This document shows positions 27,681-36,702 of a DNA stretch of 64,000 bases, in pieces (the first letter of the stretch is position 1; each line of letters starts with the position of its first letter). The notes under the pieces are model-generated. The model saw nothing but the letters and a program-made list of their open reading frames with translations. It made no database searches and was not told where the DNA came from. This stretch comes from Planctomyces sp. (lineage in GTDB: Bacteria; Planctomycetota; Planctomycetia; Planctomycetales; Planctomycetaceae), in the NCBI GenBank assembly GCA_016795105.1, contig JAEUIH010000036.1, positions 1 to 64,000 on the forward strand, given 5' to 3'. The position numbers were made by a program, and so were the translations under genes.

Positions 27681-30600
27681 TCATCTGGCGTTCTCAGACT
27701 CCAGTGCCAGCAGAGAAGGGGAGCTCAGAGCCAGACGAAATCCGCAATCAGATCCCCGGGACGAGGGTGGTAACGTGGTCCGTGCTTCGGACCGGCAACT
27801 GTGAGGATCAAAGCCCAGGCTGCCGCCGCGACGAATTCTCCCGGATTGACCAACTGCATACAAATCCCAGCACCATTCCTGGACGTTGCCATGAACGTCG
27901 AAAAGTCCCCAGGCATTCGGCAACTTTGCGCCACATGGTTCAGCCGTATACGTGCCGTACATCTGACCATACCCCGCCAGCAAAGTCTCGTTGTCGCCAG
28001 TCGAGAACTTTGTCGCTGACCCGGCGCGACATGCGTACTCCCACTCCGCCTCAGTCAACAGGCGATAACCACTGGCACCCGAAATCTGACGCCATTCGTT
28101 ATGCATGGTATTCTGATAGTCATTCAATTCCTGACGCCCTGTTCGGACATACCGCGGCTGCAACCCTTCACGCAGACTCAGCCAGTTACAGTACATTAAG
28201 GCATCATACCAACTTACATTCTGAGCAGGATGGTCGGGAGTGGGGCTGACCTTCAGTTCCGCACCCATCCAGCCCTCTGGCTGTTGGGCCGAGTCATATT
28301 TCGGATCATTCATGAACGTCTCAAACTGGCCTCGTGTCACTTCCCTGTCGCTCACCCAGAAGTCACCCCCAACCTTCAGCTGCTTCCCGCCCTGACCAAT
28401 GCCGGTGAGAATCGCCACAAACCTCGGTTCTCTTCGCAGAATCGCAAAGTCCGGATCTTCGTGGACTCCGGATTTATCTCTGAAACCATTCTGTACAGCC
28501 CGATCAAGCAACTCCACTGCACGATCAACATACCGTTGCCTGTCAACCGCGTACTCTGCTCCAGGCCGAGCCTCTGCACAACGCGCTGCAACGCAGGCAA
28601 CACTGTAGAGCGTATACCAATCCTTCGGATTTTCTCTGGATGCGTCTGCAACGAGTCGTTCCGCTTCAGGGATTTCACCCAGCCACACATGGACCATGCC
28701 CTCGGCGTAGACCCTGTAAGGTTTTGATGCATCCTGTTTGAAGTAGTCAGCAAGCAGGTTCTTCGCTTCAACGGCTCGCCCCATCCGCGCCAGCGTCAGA
28801 ATGCGATACAATTCTATCGTCGGCAATGCTTCACCGGGCTCGTGCTGAAGGAGGAACATAAAGTCGTCCAGTGCTCGCTCAAGATTGCCTGTATAATAGT
28901 GTGCCATCCCGCGTTGCATGCGAGTATCCGGATTATTGAAGTCTCTCTCCGCCTGGGATTCCATCGCCATTAACTGCTGACGAAGTTTTTCGACCGGATC
29001 AGGAATCTCGCCTGCCAGCGCAGCAGGCACAGGTCGGATCCGCAACATTGTGACTCCGCCGGAATTGACAAACCAGTTTCTCTTATCGCTGATCACATGA
29101 GCTTCCGGAATCTCCGGAACGTCCAGTTTCCAACTCCGCAGAAGCCATGCAGCAGCGCTGTGCGTGGATGAATCACTCGCTTCCAGATACCACCCGGACG
29201 CAAGTGACTTCCACGACTCTTTGTCACCTTCGGGAACATCGTCTGCCGGAATCTGACCAACTGCAAGGCAGATTCCGGATCGCAGAGCAGGGCTCTCGCT
29301 GTTCTTTACAGAATCGAGCACGACCTTCAGGTCAACCCCCCAATGACGACACTCCTCAATAAACAACGTCCGCTGCTCCGGATCAGGGCGGTCGTCAAAG
29401 GCACAAAGGTCTTCAGCAAGCGCGGAGTCTCCCAGAGCACACGCGACCATTGCGAATCTTGCCCTGCGACGCCAGAGCGATTTATCCGTGCACGTCTCAG
29501 CCTCTGCTTTCAGAGCTTCAATCACGGCACTCCGATTGATCTGCATCGCTGTGACATAGTTGCGAGTATCCTCGTCTGCAATTTCATCAATTTGTGACAC
29601 GAAGTAAGGAATATCCAGCTCGTTGTAGTCTGCCAGAGCAAAGGCCACTGCCAGTTTATGGCGGGCATTGGAGACGGATGCGAATCGAGCCTTCAGTTCA
29701 GGTATAACCATTGTGGCTGGAAGAGTTCGAAGCTTCTCCAGATTGAATGGAACACTCGGACCAAGATTATTCTGCATGGCTTCCACGGCGGTTTGCGTTT
29801 GCTGACGAAGGTTCTTTTCTCGTTCTGCTGAAGTCCACGAATGCAGTCCCGCCCCAAACAGCACTGCAGCCACCAGCAATCCACCCCAGCGGATTCCATG
29901 GAACTGAGTTGCCTTCTTCATCATGGCCTGTTGCGACTCAGTCCAGCGACTGGACTTCGTCAGCAGACGAATACCTATCCATTCGCTGAATGTTGGAAGC
30001 TGCTTGTTCTCCTTCTTCACTCTCCAGATCGCCGACCGTTCCTCAAGTTTCAGCTCCGCTCGACCCTTCCGCGTTTCACGCTGCTTGCGAGTGAGCCATT
30101 CACGTAGAGAAGGGACCAGATAGTCGTGAGTGAGCTGGTAGAAGCGGGTCGTGGGGAGTGAGGAACGATCAATGGGCGTTTGGGAGTTCGGAGTTTCGCC
30201 CCTGTTTTCTACTGCCAATTCCCCACTCCCCGCTGCACCTTCCGTCGGAGTAATCAATCGCAATTCGCCGTCGAGAAGCCGCAGGAGATCCATGAAATCG
30301 GAAGTTCGACCCTGATAACCGGAGGCCTCCTGCAATTCGGCCAGAGATCTCATGTGACCTTTGATATCGGTGTCCAGGTCTGGCAGCAACGTGCCGAGGA
30401 CCCTGCGTGCAGCCATCGAATGAAGTCGATGCCCGGGGTTAGCCTGAGCAGAGCTGAATGTCTCTTCCAGGAAATTGACTCCAATCCCCTGAGTCCCCCC
30501 GACCTGCTCCAGCGTGGACGTCGTCCAGGGTTTGTTCTTCACCATTTCTGCAAACAGAGACAATCGGACTGATACGACTTTCCCGTCATGAGACAGTCCT

Positions 30601-32168
30601 GCACAAACATCGCTGACAAATCGCTTTTCATCGATGGACATTTTGTCTCTGTCAGTCGACAGCCTGCCCAGGGCCTGACCGAACTTCATCAAAACTGACT
30701 CAGCATGATCGACATCAAACAGGTCAACCAGTGCAAAATTGTGTCCTTCAACAATTGGGATATCGAGGACTCTCATCATCCTCGCGGCGGCCACAGAAAA
30801 GTCATCCCGCACCATGACAATCGCCTGTAGTCGACCGCCATCGCACTGCCGCAGAGCATTGACCAGCTCGACACCCGACTCAGCCCTGTTCGCATGCAGC
30901 CATTGCTCAAACTGATCGACAATAACGACAATCTTCTTTGACGATTGCTGCCCCTGCCCTCTTCTTAGAGAAGCCAGCGTGTCGGCGAGTCCCAGGTTCT
31001 TTGGTAACTCCGGAAAACTTTTCTGCAGGCCTCTCAGGATACGCGATTCCGTCTCATCAGGAGTGGCTTCAATGTAGACTGCGATGACATCCTTTGAAAG
31101 ATGCGGTAACAGACCGGCTTTAGCCAGCGACGACTTCCCGCAACCGCTTGGGCCGTAGATCAGCCCAACAATGAAGGTCTGATCCGGGTCGGTCTGTTCA
31201 ATACGTGTCTTCCAGAAAGCTATGCTCTCAGGAAGTCCATCACGATTCCTTTGCCCCGGCAGCAGATCCAAAAAAAAGTCGGCATCATTAACATCGAATG
31301 ATCGCAACCCCTTCGGAACAATTCTGACTGCGACTTTCGCCTGCCCTCCCCCAGCTAATGGCTTTAACCACTGCTCAAGGTCATCAGCAAATTCAGACGC
31401 CGTTGCATACCGATCGGAGGCTCGCTTTGACAGCGCCTTCAGGCAAATACGCTGAAGCTCCTCGGGGATGGTCGGCTGCAATTCCCGAGGAGCCCGCGGT
31501 TCGACACTGATCACCTGCTGCAGTGTCTCCATTACGGTACTGCCGCGAAACGGCCTCTCTTCTGTCAGCAGCTGATACAGGATCACGCCCAGTGAAAAGA
31601 TGTCACTGCGACCGTCGAGCCGATGGCCTTCACCTCGAGCCTGCTCCGGACTCATGTAAGCCGGCGTCCCCGCGATTGCACTTTGCTTCAGATAGTCTTC
31701 TTCTCGAACCGCCAATCCGAAGTCCGCCACGAACGGCGTATTCGAGTGATCTTCGATCAGAATGTTGGCTGGCTTAATATCACGGTGAATCAGTCGCTTC
31801 TGGTGGGCATAATGAAGTGCCTTCGCTACTGTCGCCAGCAATCGAACGGATTCTCGCTCTGCAAATTGACGATCCCTGATGCGATCTTCCAGCGTCGAAC
31901 CATCAACAAACCGCGAGACGACATAGATCGACCCATCCGCTGTACGTCCGACATCGTAAACCGCCACAATGTTCGGGTGGTCCAGACTGGCCACAGTTCT
32001 GGCTTCAGCAAGATATGCGTCAGCATCTTCGGGCCTGTGAAATCGAGCCTTCGACGGGACCTTGATCGCCACCTGTCTGTGCAGTTCTTCGTCAAACGCC
32101 AGATACACCAAACCAAACGCACCCTCGCCGAGCACGCGGTCAAGCCGGTATCGCCCTTCCTGCTGCAC
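27681..32168 (-). CDS. serine/threonine protein kinase with nSTAND, TPR and FGE-like domains
   Basis: 1495 residues from the GTG at 32168. The kinase domain (6-270) is complete: GEGAFG (14-19), Lys36, HRDIKPAN with Asp130, DFG (149-151), APE-like SPE. A STAND/AAA NTPase region follows with Walker A GPSGCGKS (339-346). Then come a membrane helix (about 755-780), a TPR-like region and a C-terminal FGE-sulfatase-fold domain (about 1260-1490, ending GFRLALSS). That domain shows a single Cys in SCRSEAR instead of the Cys pair of active formylglycine-generating enzymes, so it is probably a ligand-binding sensor. It is followed by the ECF sigma gene (170 bp). The same frame continues upstream past one TAG into the adaptor ORF. 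Confidence 0.93.
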   Translation of the reverse strand: MQQEGRYRLDRVLGEGAFGLVYLAFDEELHRQVAIKVPSKARFHRPEDADAYLAEARTVASLDHPNIVAVYDVGRTADGSIYVVSRFVDGSTLEDRIRDRQFAERESVRLLATVAKALHYAHQKRLIHRDIKPANILIEDHSNTPFVADFGLAVREEDYLKQSAIAGTPAYMSPEQARGEGHRLDGRSDIFSLGVILYQLLTEERPFRGSTVMETLQQVISVEPRAPRELQPTIPEELQRICLKALSKRASDRYATASEFADDLEQWLKPLAGGGQAKVAVRIVPKGLRSFDVNDADFFLDLLPGQRNRDGLPESIAFWKTRIEQTDPDQTFIVGLIYGPSGCGKSSLAKAGLLPHLSKDVIAVYIEATPDETESRILRGLQKSFPELPKNLGLADTLASLRRGQGQQSSKKIVVIVDQFEQWLHANRAESGVELVNALRQCDGGRLQAIVMVRDDFSVAAARMMRVLDIPIVEGHNFALVDLFDVDHAESVLMKFGQALGRLSTDRDKMSIDEKRFVSDVCAGLSHDGKVVSVRLSLFAEMVKNKPWTTSTLEQVGGTQGIGVNFLEETFSSAQANPGHRLHSMAARRVLGTLLPDLDTDIKGHMRSLAELQEASGYQGRTSDFMDLLRLLDGELRLITPTEGAAGSGELAVENRGETPNSQTPIDRSSLPTTRFYQLTHDYLVPSLREWLTRKQRETRKGRAELKLEERSAIWRVKKENKQLPTFSEWIGIRLLTKSSRWTESQQAMMKKATQFHGIRWGGLLVAAVLFGAGLHSWTSAEREKNLRQQTQTAVEAMQNNLGPSVPFNLEKLRTLPATMVIPELKARFASVSNARHKLAVAFALADYNELDIPYFVSQIDEIADEDTRNYVTAMQINRSAVIEALKAEAETCTDKSLWRRRARFAMVACALGDSALAEDLCAFDDRPDPEQRTLFIEECRHWGVDLKVVLDSVKNSESPALRSGICLAVGQIPADDVPEGDKESWKSLASGWYLEASDSSTHSAAAWLLRSWKLDVPEIPEAHVISDKRNWFVNSGGVTMLRIRPVPAALAGEIPDPVEKLRQQLMAMESQAERDFNNPDTRMQRGMAHYYTGNLERALDDFMFLLQHEPGEALPTIELYRILTLARMGRAVEAKNLLADYFKQDASKPYRVYAEGMVHVWLGEIPEAERLVADASRENPKDWYTLYSVACVAARCAEARPGAEYAVDRQRYVDRAVELLDRAVQNGFRDKSGVHEDPDFAILRREPRFVAILTGIGQGGKQLKVGGDFWVSDREVTRGQFETFMNDPKYDSAQQPEGWMGAELKVSPTPDHPAQNVSWYDALMYCNWLSLREGLQPRYVRTGRQELNDYQNTMHNEWRQISGASGYRLLTEAEWEYACRAGSATKFSTGDNETLLAGYGQMYGTYTAEPCGAKLPNAWGLFDVHGNVQEWCWDLYAVGQSGRIRRGGSLGFDPHSCRSEARTTLPPSSRGSDCGFRLALSSPSLLALESENAR

Positions 32169-32189
32169 TCCAATACCGCTACTGCTGAT

Positions 32190-32660
32190 CTAGGTCGCAG
32201 TGGACGCTACACCTGCCGGGATTCTCACATCAGGTGGCTTTGGTACTTTTGCCGGCTGCTGAACGATGCCCAGAACCGTGTGACTATGAGGATCACTCGC
32301 CGCACCTGTTTCCGGCTTTCGAACGGTTTTTTGTGATTCATCGATCACCAGAGCAATCGGGGAATCCGTCTTCGTGGAAGTAAACTTCAGCGTCCTCTGA
32401 GTCCCCAGGATTTGTTCTATCGCTTCCGCCAATTGTGGAAACCGTTGTATGTACTCGACCGAAGTGCAGGTTTGGCCGAGCTCTCCGCGCAGCGTTGCTT
32501 CTGATGCGATGAGTTCGAGAAGTTCATGTCCCGCAAGAGGAGGTTTGACATCGCTGACGAGGACTTCCACCAACAGCGGCTCACCTCGCCTCCAAGCCTC
32601 AACTTGCCGAGCACGCAAATCTTCAAGGACCTGAGATGATGGCCCCCTGGCATCAGGCAT
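32190..32660 (-). CDS. kinase N-terminal adaptor-like protein
   Basis: 156 residues from the ATG at 32660, which has a GGGGGGAA stretch 6 bases upstream; an in-frame ATG at 32684 is an alternative. Residues about 10-95 match the leader found at the N-terminus of many planctomycete Ser/Thr kinases: ARQVEAWRRGEP, LLELIASEATLRGELG, EYIQRFPQL. A Pro-rich linker follows. It ends in TAG at 32190-32192, and seven sense codons later, in the same frame, the kinase GTG start appears. In relatives this leader and the kinase are usually one polypeptide. Either the gene was split by a nonsense change or the two are now separate partners. Confidence 0.7.
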   Translation of the reverse strand: MPDARGPSSQVLEDLRARQVEAWRRGEPLLVEVLVSDVKPPLAGHELLELIASEATLRGELGQTCTSVEYIQRFPQLAEAIEQILGTQRTLKFTSTKTDSPIALVIDESQKTVRKPETGAASDPHSHTVLGIVQQPAKVPKPPDVRIPAGVASTAT

Positions 32661-32684
32661 TGTCGATTCCCCCCGAGAATTCAT

Positions 32685-33179
32685 TGTCTGCAGTCCGGGG
32701 ATATTAGGGGTGACTCAATGGCAACACAACGCTACCGAACCCCGATCCGTTGGCCTCGGGCGACGATTACTCAAGACGGAATACAACAATCTCGATCTGA
32801 ACGAGTTAACTGGGCAGAGAGATGGACCCCGTTGGTGTGCTGGAATTGACAAGTTTAACGGCGAGCCGCAGGCGTCTGCGCCAGTTTAACGGCCAGCCGC
32901 AGGCGTCTGCGCCAGTTTAGCGGTAAGCCAGAGGCGTCGGTGCGCTGCAGTAACAATATGCATCCACCAGTGCGCTGCAGTGACAACACAAGCATGTAGC
33001 TAAACGATCAAAACGCCATCATCGGGCTGTCGAAGCGGAACCTGTTGCGGCCGACGAATTCAGGGGCCAACAAGGGGTTGAGGAAGAAGCAAACGACAAG
33101 CCGACGCCTGCGGCTCGCCGACGGTCACACGTGGGGTACAACGGTAACCGAACAACAAGTCGGTAACTGATGGTCGCGA
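32685..33179. other. intergenic region with REP arrays
   Basis: About 500 bases without a gene. It contains the inverted three-copy GCCTGCGGC array (32852-32938), a 30-bp-period direct repeat of GTGCGCTGCAGT (near 32940 and 32970), and a partial copy of the same family in the other orientation (33103-33120). The right-hand part holds the upstream region of the kinase operon; no promoter read with confidence. Confidence 0.6.
32852..32938 (-). repeat. three tandem copies of the 25-bp GCCTGCGGC repeat, inverted
   Basis: Copies at 32852-32876, 32883-32907 and 32914-32938, each AGTTTA(A/G)CGG(C/T)..AGCC(G/A)..GGCGTC, with a 31-bp period. They are the reverse complement of the array at 1710-1799. 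The spacers are six nearly constant bases (TGCGCC), so the whole 31-bp unit was probably amplified together. Confidence 0.8.
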
Positions 33180-33962
33180 TCACCTCTCGCCAGATGCAGA
33201 CTGTGCCCGACGTTGCGCCTGAATCACTCGATATACGAACAGCAGTGTCGCACCTATCCCAACCATAGAAGCTGCCAGGTTGGTCGTGTTCGGATTGGCT
33301 CTGCTCCACAGCAACATTCGGCCGAACCCCCGGTAACTACTCGGTTCGACATCGAGCGTATGCCAGACACTGTTTGGATCGGATGACAGCCACACAACAA
33401 GGACTGCAATGACCGGAAAGAGCAGCCATTCCCAATTCGCCGCAATGGCTCGCCATACGCTCGTTGGTATCTCATAAGGCTTTGATGGAGCAAACGACTC
33501 AACGACTACGTCTGAAACTCTCCCACGCAGCAATGCCTGCGCTTTCCGACTCACGAACGATCTCCACGACGACGCAATGCAGACAGCTGTCATCACAACA
33601 AGCACTCGAGCAGACGCAATTCCCCAACTGTCGCCAACAGGCAGCATTGTGAGGATACCAAGTAACAGGACAAAGGGGGCGAACAGTATGGCAAAGTAGG
33701 CAGGGAACGCTGCAATCCCCCCGACTTCGCTCCAGGTCGGCCAGAACTGATTCGATGGCCCCAATCCGTCTCCTTGACCATCTTTATTCTTCGAGGGATC
33801 AAGCTGAAAACCGAGAATGATCAATGGTGCGCCCAGGATCACACCAATCACAATGGCCAACCATATCGGGAATTTCGGACTGGATGCCGCAACAATCATT
33901 GCGACCATAAACACGCCGATTCCGGAAAACGACACGATCCTTGATAACGATGTTGATTTCAT
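33180..33962 (-). CDS. multi-pass membrane protein of unknown function
   Basis: 260 residues from the ATG at 33962 (frame open to 33986). Five or so hydrophobic segments are visible: about 11-32, 35-52, 85-110, 122-140, and 180-195, with a final one near 233-250. A Gly/Asp-rich cytoplasmic or periplasmic loop (KNKDGQGDGLGPSNQFWPTW) lies after the second helix. I do not recognise a family. It stands alone, downstream of the REP arrays and divergent from the universal stress protein gene. Confidence 0.65.
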   Translation of the reverse strand: MKSTSLSRIVSFSGIGVFMVAMIVAASSPKFPIWLAIVIGVILGAPLIILGFQLDPSKNKDGQGDGLGPSNQFWPTWSEVGGIAAFPAYFAILFAPFVLLLGILTMLPVGDSWGIASARVLVVMTAVCIASSWRSFVSRKAQALLRGRVSDVVVESFAPSKPYEIPTSVWRAIAANWEWLLFPVIAVLVVWLSSDPNSVWHTLDVEPSSYRGFGRMLLWSRANPNTTNLAASMVGIGATLLFVYRVIQAQRRAQSASGER

Positions 33963-34352
33963 CTGCCGATCGTTCCTCTGGGGCAACCCTCAGCCACGGG
34001 GCAACTCAAAACTTATGTCGAACAATCACCCGATGCACCAAACTATGTGGTCACATCTTCATATAAGCCCTTAGTTATCGCAAATCTCTGAGTGTAAAGA
34101 ATCCCACCGGCGTTCAGTAGCCACATCCTGGTGTTGGTACATTTGCTGACGATTCTGTTGTGTACAGTATTTAGCCCTGCATCAGACTTTAGCCCGCAGA
34201 ACTCACAAGTTCGCCGAACTGGATTACCGCAGCAATACGGATCGCGAGATTTCGTTTGATGCCGAGCGGAAAAATGTTGATACATCTCAATTACATCGTA
34301 GTGTGCCTTTCCACGTTTTTTCCGGGATCTTTCAACGTTTCAGAATCGAAAC
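33963..34352. other. intergenic region, no gene seen
   Basis: About 390 bases between divergently transcribed genes. Promoters for the membrane protein and the universal stress protein should lie here. I saw no repeat, RNA gene or clear promoter. Confidence 0.4.
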
Positions 34353-35219
34353 ATGATGAGCAATTATAGGCTTTTCCCCAACCGGCGAGTCGAAGACATT
34401 TTTCTGCCATCTGACTTTCTGGAAGGCAGCGAAACCGCATTCTACCACGCCTTGAAGCTGGCTCTCGCAAGCAAGTCTCTCCTTACAGTGCTCCATGTTG
34501 ATCCCGATGCATCAACAAACTGGCAGGACTTCCCAGGTGTCCGAGAGACTCTCGAACGATGGAAGCTGATCCCGGAAGGAAGCCCCGGAAACGCCATCGC
34601 AAAGCTCGGTATCGACGTCCGCAAGATTGTGGCCGAGGGCAGTGATCCGGTGAAAGCCTGTGTTCGATTTCTTGAAGTCCACAGCGCTGATCTAATTGTT
34701 CTGTCCGTTCATCAGCGTGACGGCATCATGAGATGGCTGGGCAAATCCGTCGCGGAGCCCATTGCACATGCAGCAAAACAAATGACACTTTTCATTCCAA
34801 AGGGTGTGCCGGGCTTCGTGTCGAGTGACGATGGTTCCGTGACCCTGAAAAACATACTGATTCCAGTTGCCACTCAACCGGATCCACGACCTGCGGTGGA
34901 AGCGGTCCTGCGATTGATCGAGAGCCTCGATCTGCAAGGCGGGACGGTAACTCTGCTTCAGGTCAGCCCGCCGAATAATGAGCTGCCGTTTGATCTCCCA
35001 AACGATGCTGCATGGAAGTGGAACGAACTGGTGCTCAACGGAGAACCTGCTGAAATGATTCTCCAGGCTGCCGATCAGATCAATGCAGATTTAATTGTGA
35101 TGACCTCAGAAGGCCCCCATGGATTCCTCGACGGTCTGCGTGGATCGACGACAGAAAGAGTCCTGAGGAAGGCAAAGTGCCCCGTGGGAAGTCTGCCCGT
35201 CGGTTCTTTACTTGGCTGA
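34353..35219 (+). CDS. tandem universal stress protein
   Basis: 288 residues with two UspA-type alpha/beta domains (about 12-150 and 165-287). The second carries the nucleotide-binding signature near the C-terminus, GSTTERVLRKAKCPV, and MTSEGPHG. The first domain has a degenerate version (GKSVAEPIAHAAKQM). Tandem Usp proteins act in stress survival, often via ATP binding. The reading frame of the next gene overlaps its end if that gene starts at 35212, but the likely start is further on. Confidence 0.87.
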   Translation: MMSNYRLFPNRRVEDIFLPSDFLEGSETAFYHALKLALASKSLLTVLHVDPDASTNWQDFPGVRETLERWKLIPEGSPGNAIAKLGIDVRKIVAEGSDPVKACVRFLEVHSADLIVLSVHQRDGIMRWLGKSVAEPIAHAAKQMTLFIPKGVPGFVSSDDGSVTLKNILIPVATQPDPRPAVEAVLRLIESLDLQGGTVTLLQVSPPNNELPFDLPNDAAWKWNELVLNGEPAEMILQAADQINADLIVMTSEGPHGFLDGLRGSTTERVLRKAKCPVGSLPVGSLLG

Positions 35220-35277
35220 TTCAAAGCTCCGGCAGATACTAGCCTGCACGCAGATGAACTTCACTTCAGAGGCCGCA

Positions 35278-36456
35278 ATGCAACAGCAGTATTCTTCGTA
35301 TGCTCGATCGTCCAAAGACCCTCCGTGGGTGTGGGGACTGATTCTGGTGGTCTGGTGCGTGCTGCTTTGCATCATCCCGAATCCACGTCCTTTGGGAGCA
35401 TCTGACTGGGTTGTCGGTCTGCTGCGTTCAGCCTTCAGTACCTCAGAACCCACATCGCGGGCTGTGGCTACAATTCTAATGCGAGGATGTGGGCTGGCAC
35501 TGACAGGCGTTTTGCTCTCGATTTCCCTGAAGCAGGTTCCCCTAAAGATGGCTGCACCGCTCGTGCTATTGTCTGCTCCCTGCATTGCCATTCTCTGCCA
35601 ATGGATCAACTACGGGTACTTTCCCATTTTCCTGCAACTCCAGTTGGGCATCATCAGTGCTGTTGTCGGAGCGTTAGTCGGCCTGATGCTTCGCCGCAGC
35701 TGGATTGCAGGCGGGACGCTGTTCGTGTTAGTGACTGGCTTGTATCTCTGGGGAACGTCAACCGGAGTTTCGGATGATGTTGCGGAAGATGCACGAGCAA
35801 CGGCCGAATACCTACTGGCAAATGCTGATTCGATTCCGAAAGGAGACGACGGTTTCGCAAAGCTCATCGAACTGGCGTTCAAGTATGCAGAAGAAAACTC
35901 ACACGGAACCGATGCCGTGCATCCGAACAAAGCCGCAATCCTCGCAATTGGAGTCATACTTGGCGAAGAGCGAGTAGCGAAGGTCGCTCATCGTCCGATC
36001 AATGTCAGCCGAGTTCCCGAACTTAATGACCTTCGTCGACGAATTACTCTCGTCGGACGAAACGACCTGGCTCGACATTTCTGGGTGAGCGCAGCATTGG
36101 CGATACTGTCGGATGAAAATCGATCGATGACCGTCGGGATCGCAAAGGAAATGATGGATACCACCGCAGGCGGCTCCGGGTTTTCGTTTGACGATCTGGC
36201 AGCGGATCGAGCCGGCACGCTTCTGGCCACAGTCGCTACAAAGAACAATGCAAACGCCCGCAATCTGCAGACGCGGGTCAGAGAAGGCGTGATCATCGCG
36301 GACTTCTTCCCCGGAATTGACGGTCTTCCGTCAGGCCTCACTCGTGAAGTGTTCCAGTCCGAATACGGCGGACTCGGCGGCAAAGAAACACTCAGACTTG
36401 CAAAAGACATCGAGCAACGACTCGCCCGATGCAAAGCTCTGCAAACAATCGAATGA
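35278..36456 (+). CDS. membrane-anchored protein of unknown function
   Basis: 392 residues from the ATG at 35278 (alternatives at 35254 and 35212). The N-terminal third holds four to five membrane helices (about 15-30, 58-75, 85-105, 110-130, 137-155). The C-terminal 240 residues are soluble and mostly helical, with a phrase SDDVAEDARATAEYLLANADSIPK and a DDLAADRAGTLLA stretch. I do not recognise a domain. It may be co-transcribed with the universal stress protein gene 58 bp upstream. Confidence 0.7.
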   Translation: MQQQYSSYARSSKDPPWVWGLILVVWCVLLCIIPNPRPLGASDWVVGLLRSAFSTSEPTSRAVATILMRGCGLALTGVLLSISLKQVPLKMAAPLVLLSAPCIAILCQWINYGYFPIFLQLQLGIISAVVGALVGLMLRRSWIAGGTLFVLVTGLYLWGTSTGVSDDVAEDARATAEYLLANADSIPKGDDGFAKLIELAFKYAEENSHGTDAVHPNKAAILAIGVILGEERVAKVAHRPINVSRVPELNDLRRRITLVGRNDLARHFWVSAALAILSDENRSMTVGIAKEMMDTTAGGSGFSFDDLAADRAGTLLATVATKNNANARNLQTRVREGVIIADFFPGIDGLPSGLTREVFQSEYGGLGGKETLRLAKDIEQRLARCKALQTIE

Positions 36457-36464
36457 ACTCCAAA

Positions 36465-36525
36465 GTAGCAGGCACATTCCATGTGCCGTCCGCAACACAC
36501 ACAGTGCCGTCCGCAACACACAGGG
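36465..36525 (+). repeat. covarying hairpin repeat, copy 3, with partial duplication
   Basis: A full copy (36465-36493) reads GTAGCAGGCA-CAT-TCC-ATG-TGCCGTCCGC. It is followed by a second, partial 3' copy (about 36503-36525) in which GTGCCGTCCGCAACACACA is repeated. The element sits nine bases after the preceding stop codon, the usual place for REP-like hairpins. Confidence 0.75.
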
Positions 36526-36702
36526 TCCGGCTCATCGCGGACGATTCTTTACAGTAATCTCCCTGGAATCCTCGACGCTGGCGAGCATGATTAGCCCGGT
36601 GTCCCCCAGGTTTTCCTAATCGATACAATCATTAAAACCGATAAAGACGGTGTGGCGTTAGCGAGAATGCGCCTTCACCGTCAGTGGATTTGAGGTCGGA
36701 CG

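Noticed and set aside
26914-27804. 296-codon open frame antisense to the sigma factor and kinase end
   Set aside because: It is fully antisense to well-supported genes and its protein has no recognisable pattern.
27530-28249. 239-codon frame on the plus strand
   Set aside because: Antisense to the FGE-like part of the kinase, whose reading frame has clear conserved motifs.
32169-32192. pyrrolysine-type TAG recoding
   Set aside because: No supporting evidence in the window; kept as one possibility only, with mutation or gene splitting more likely.
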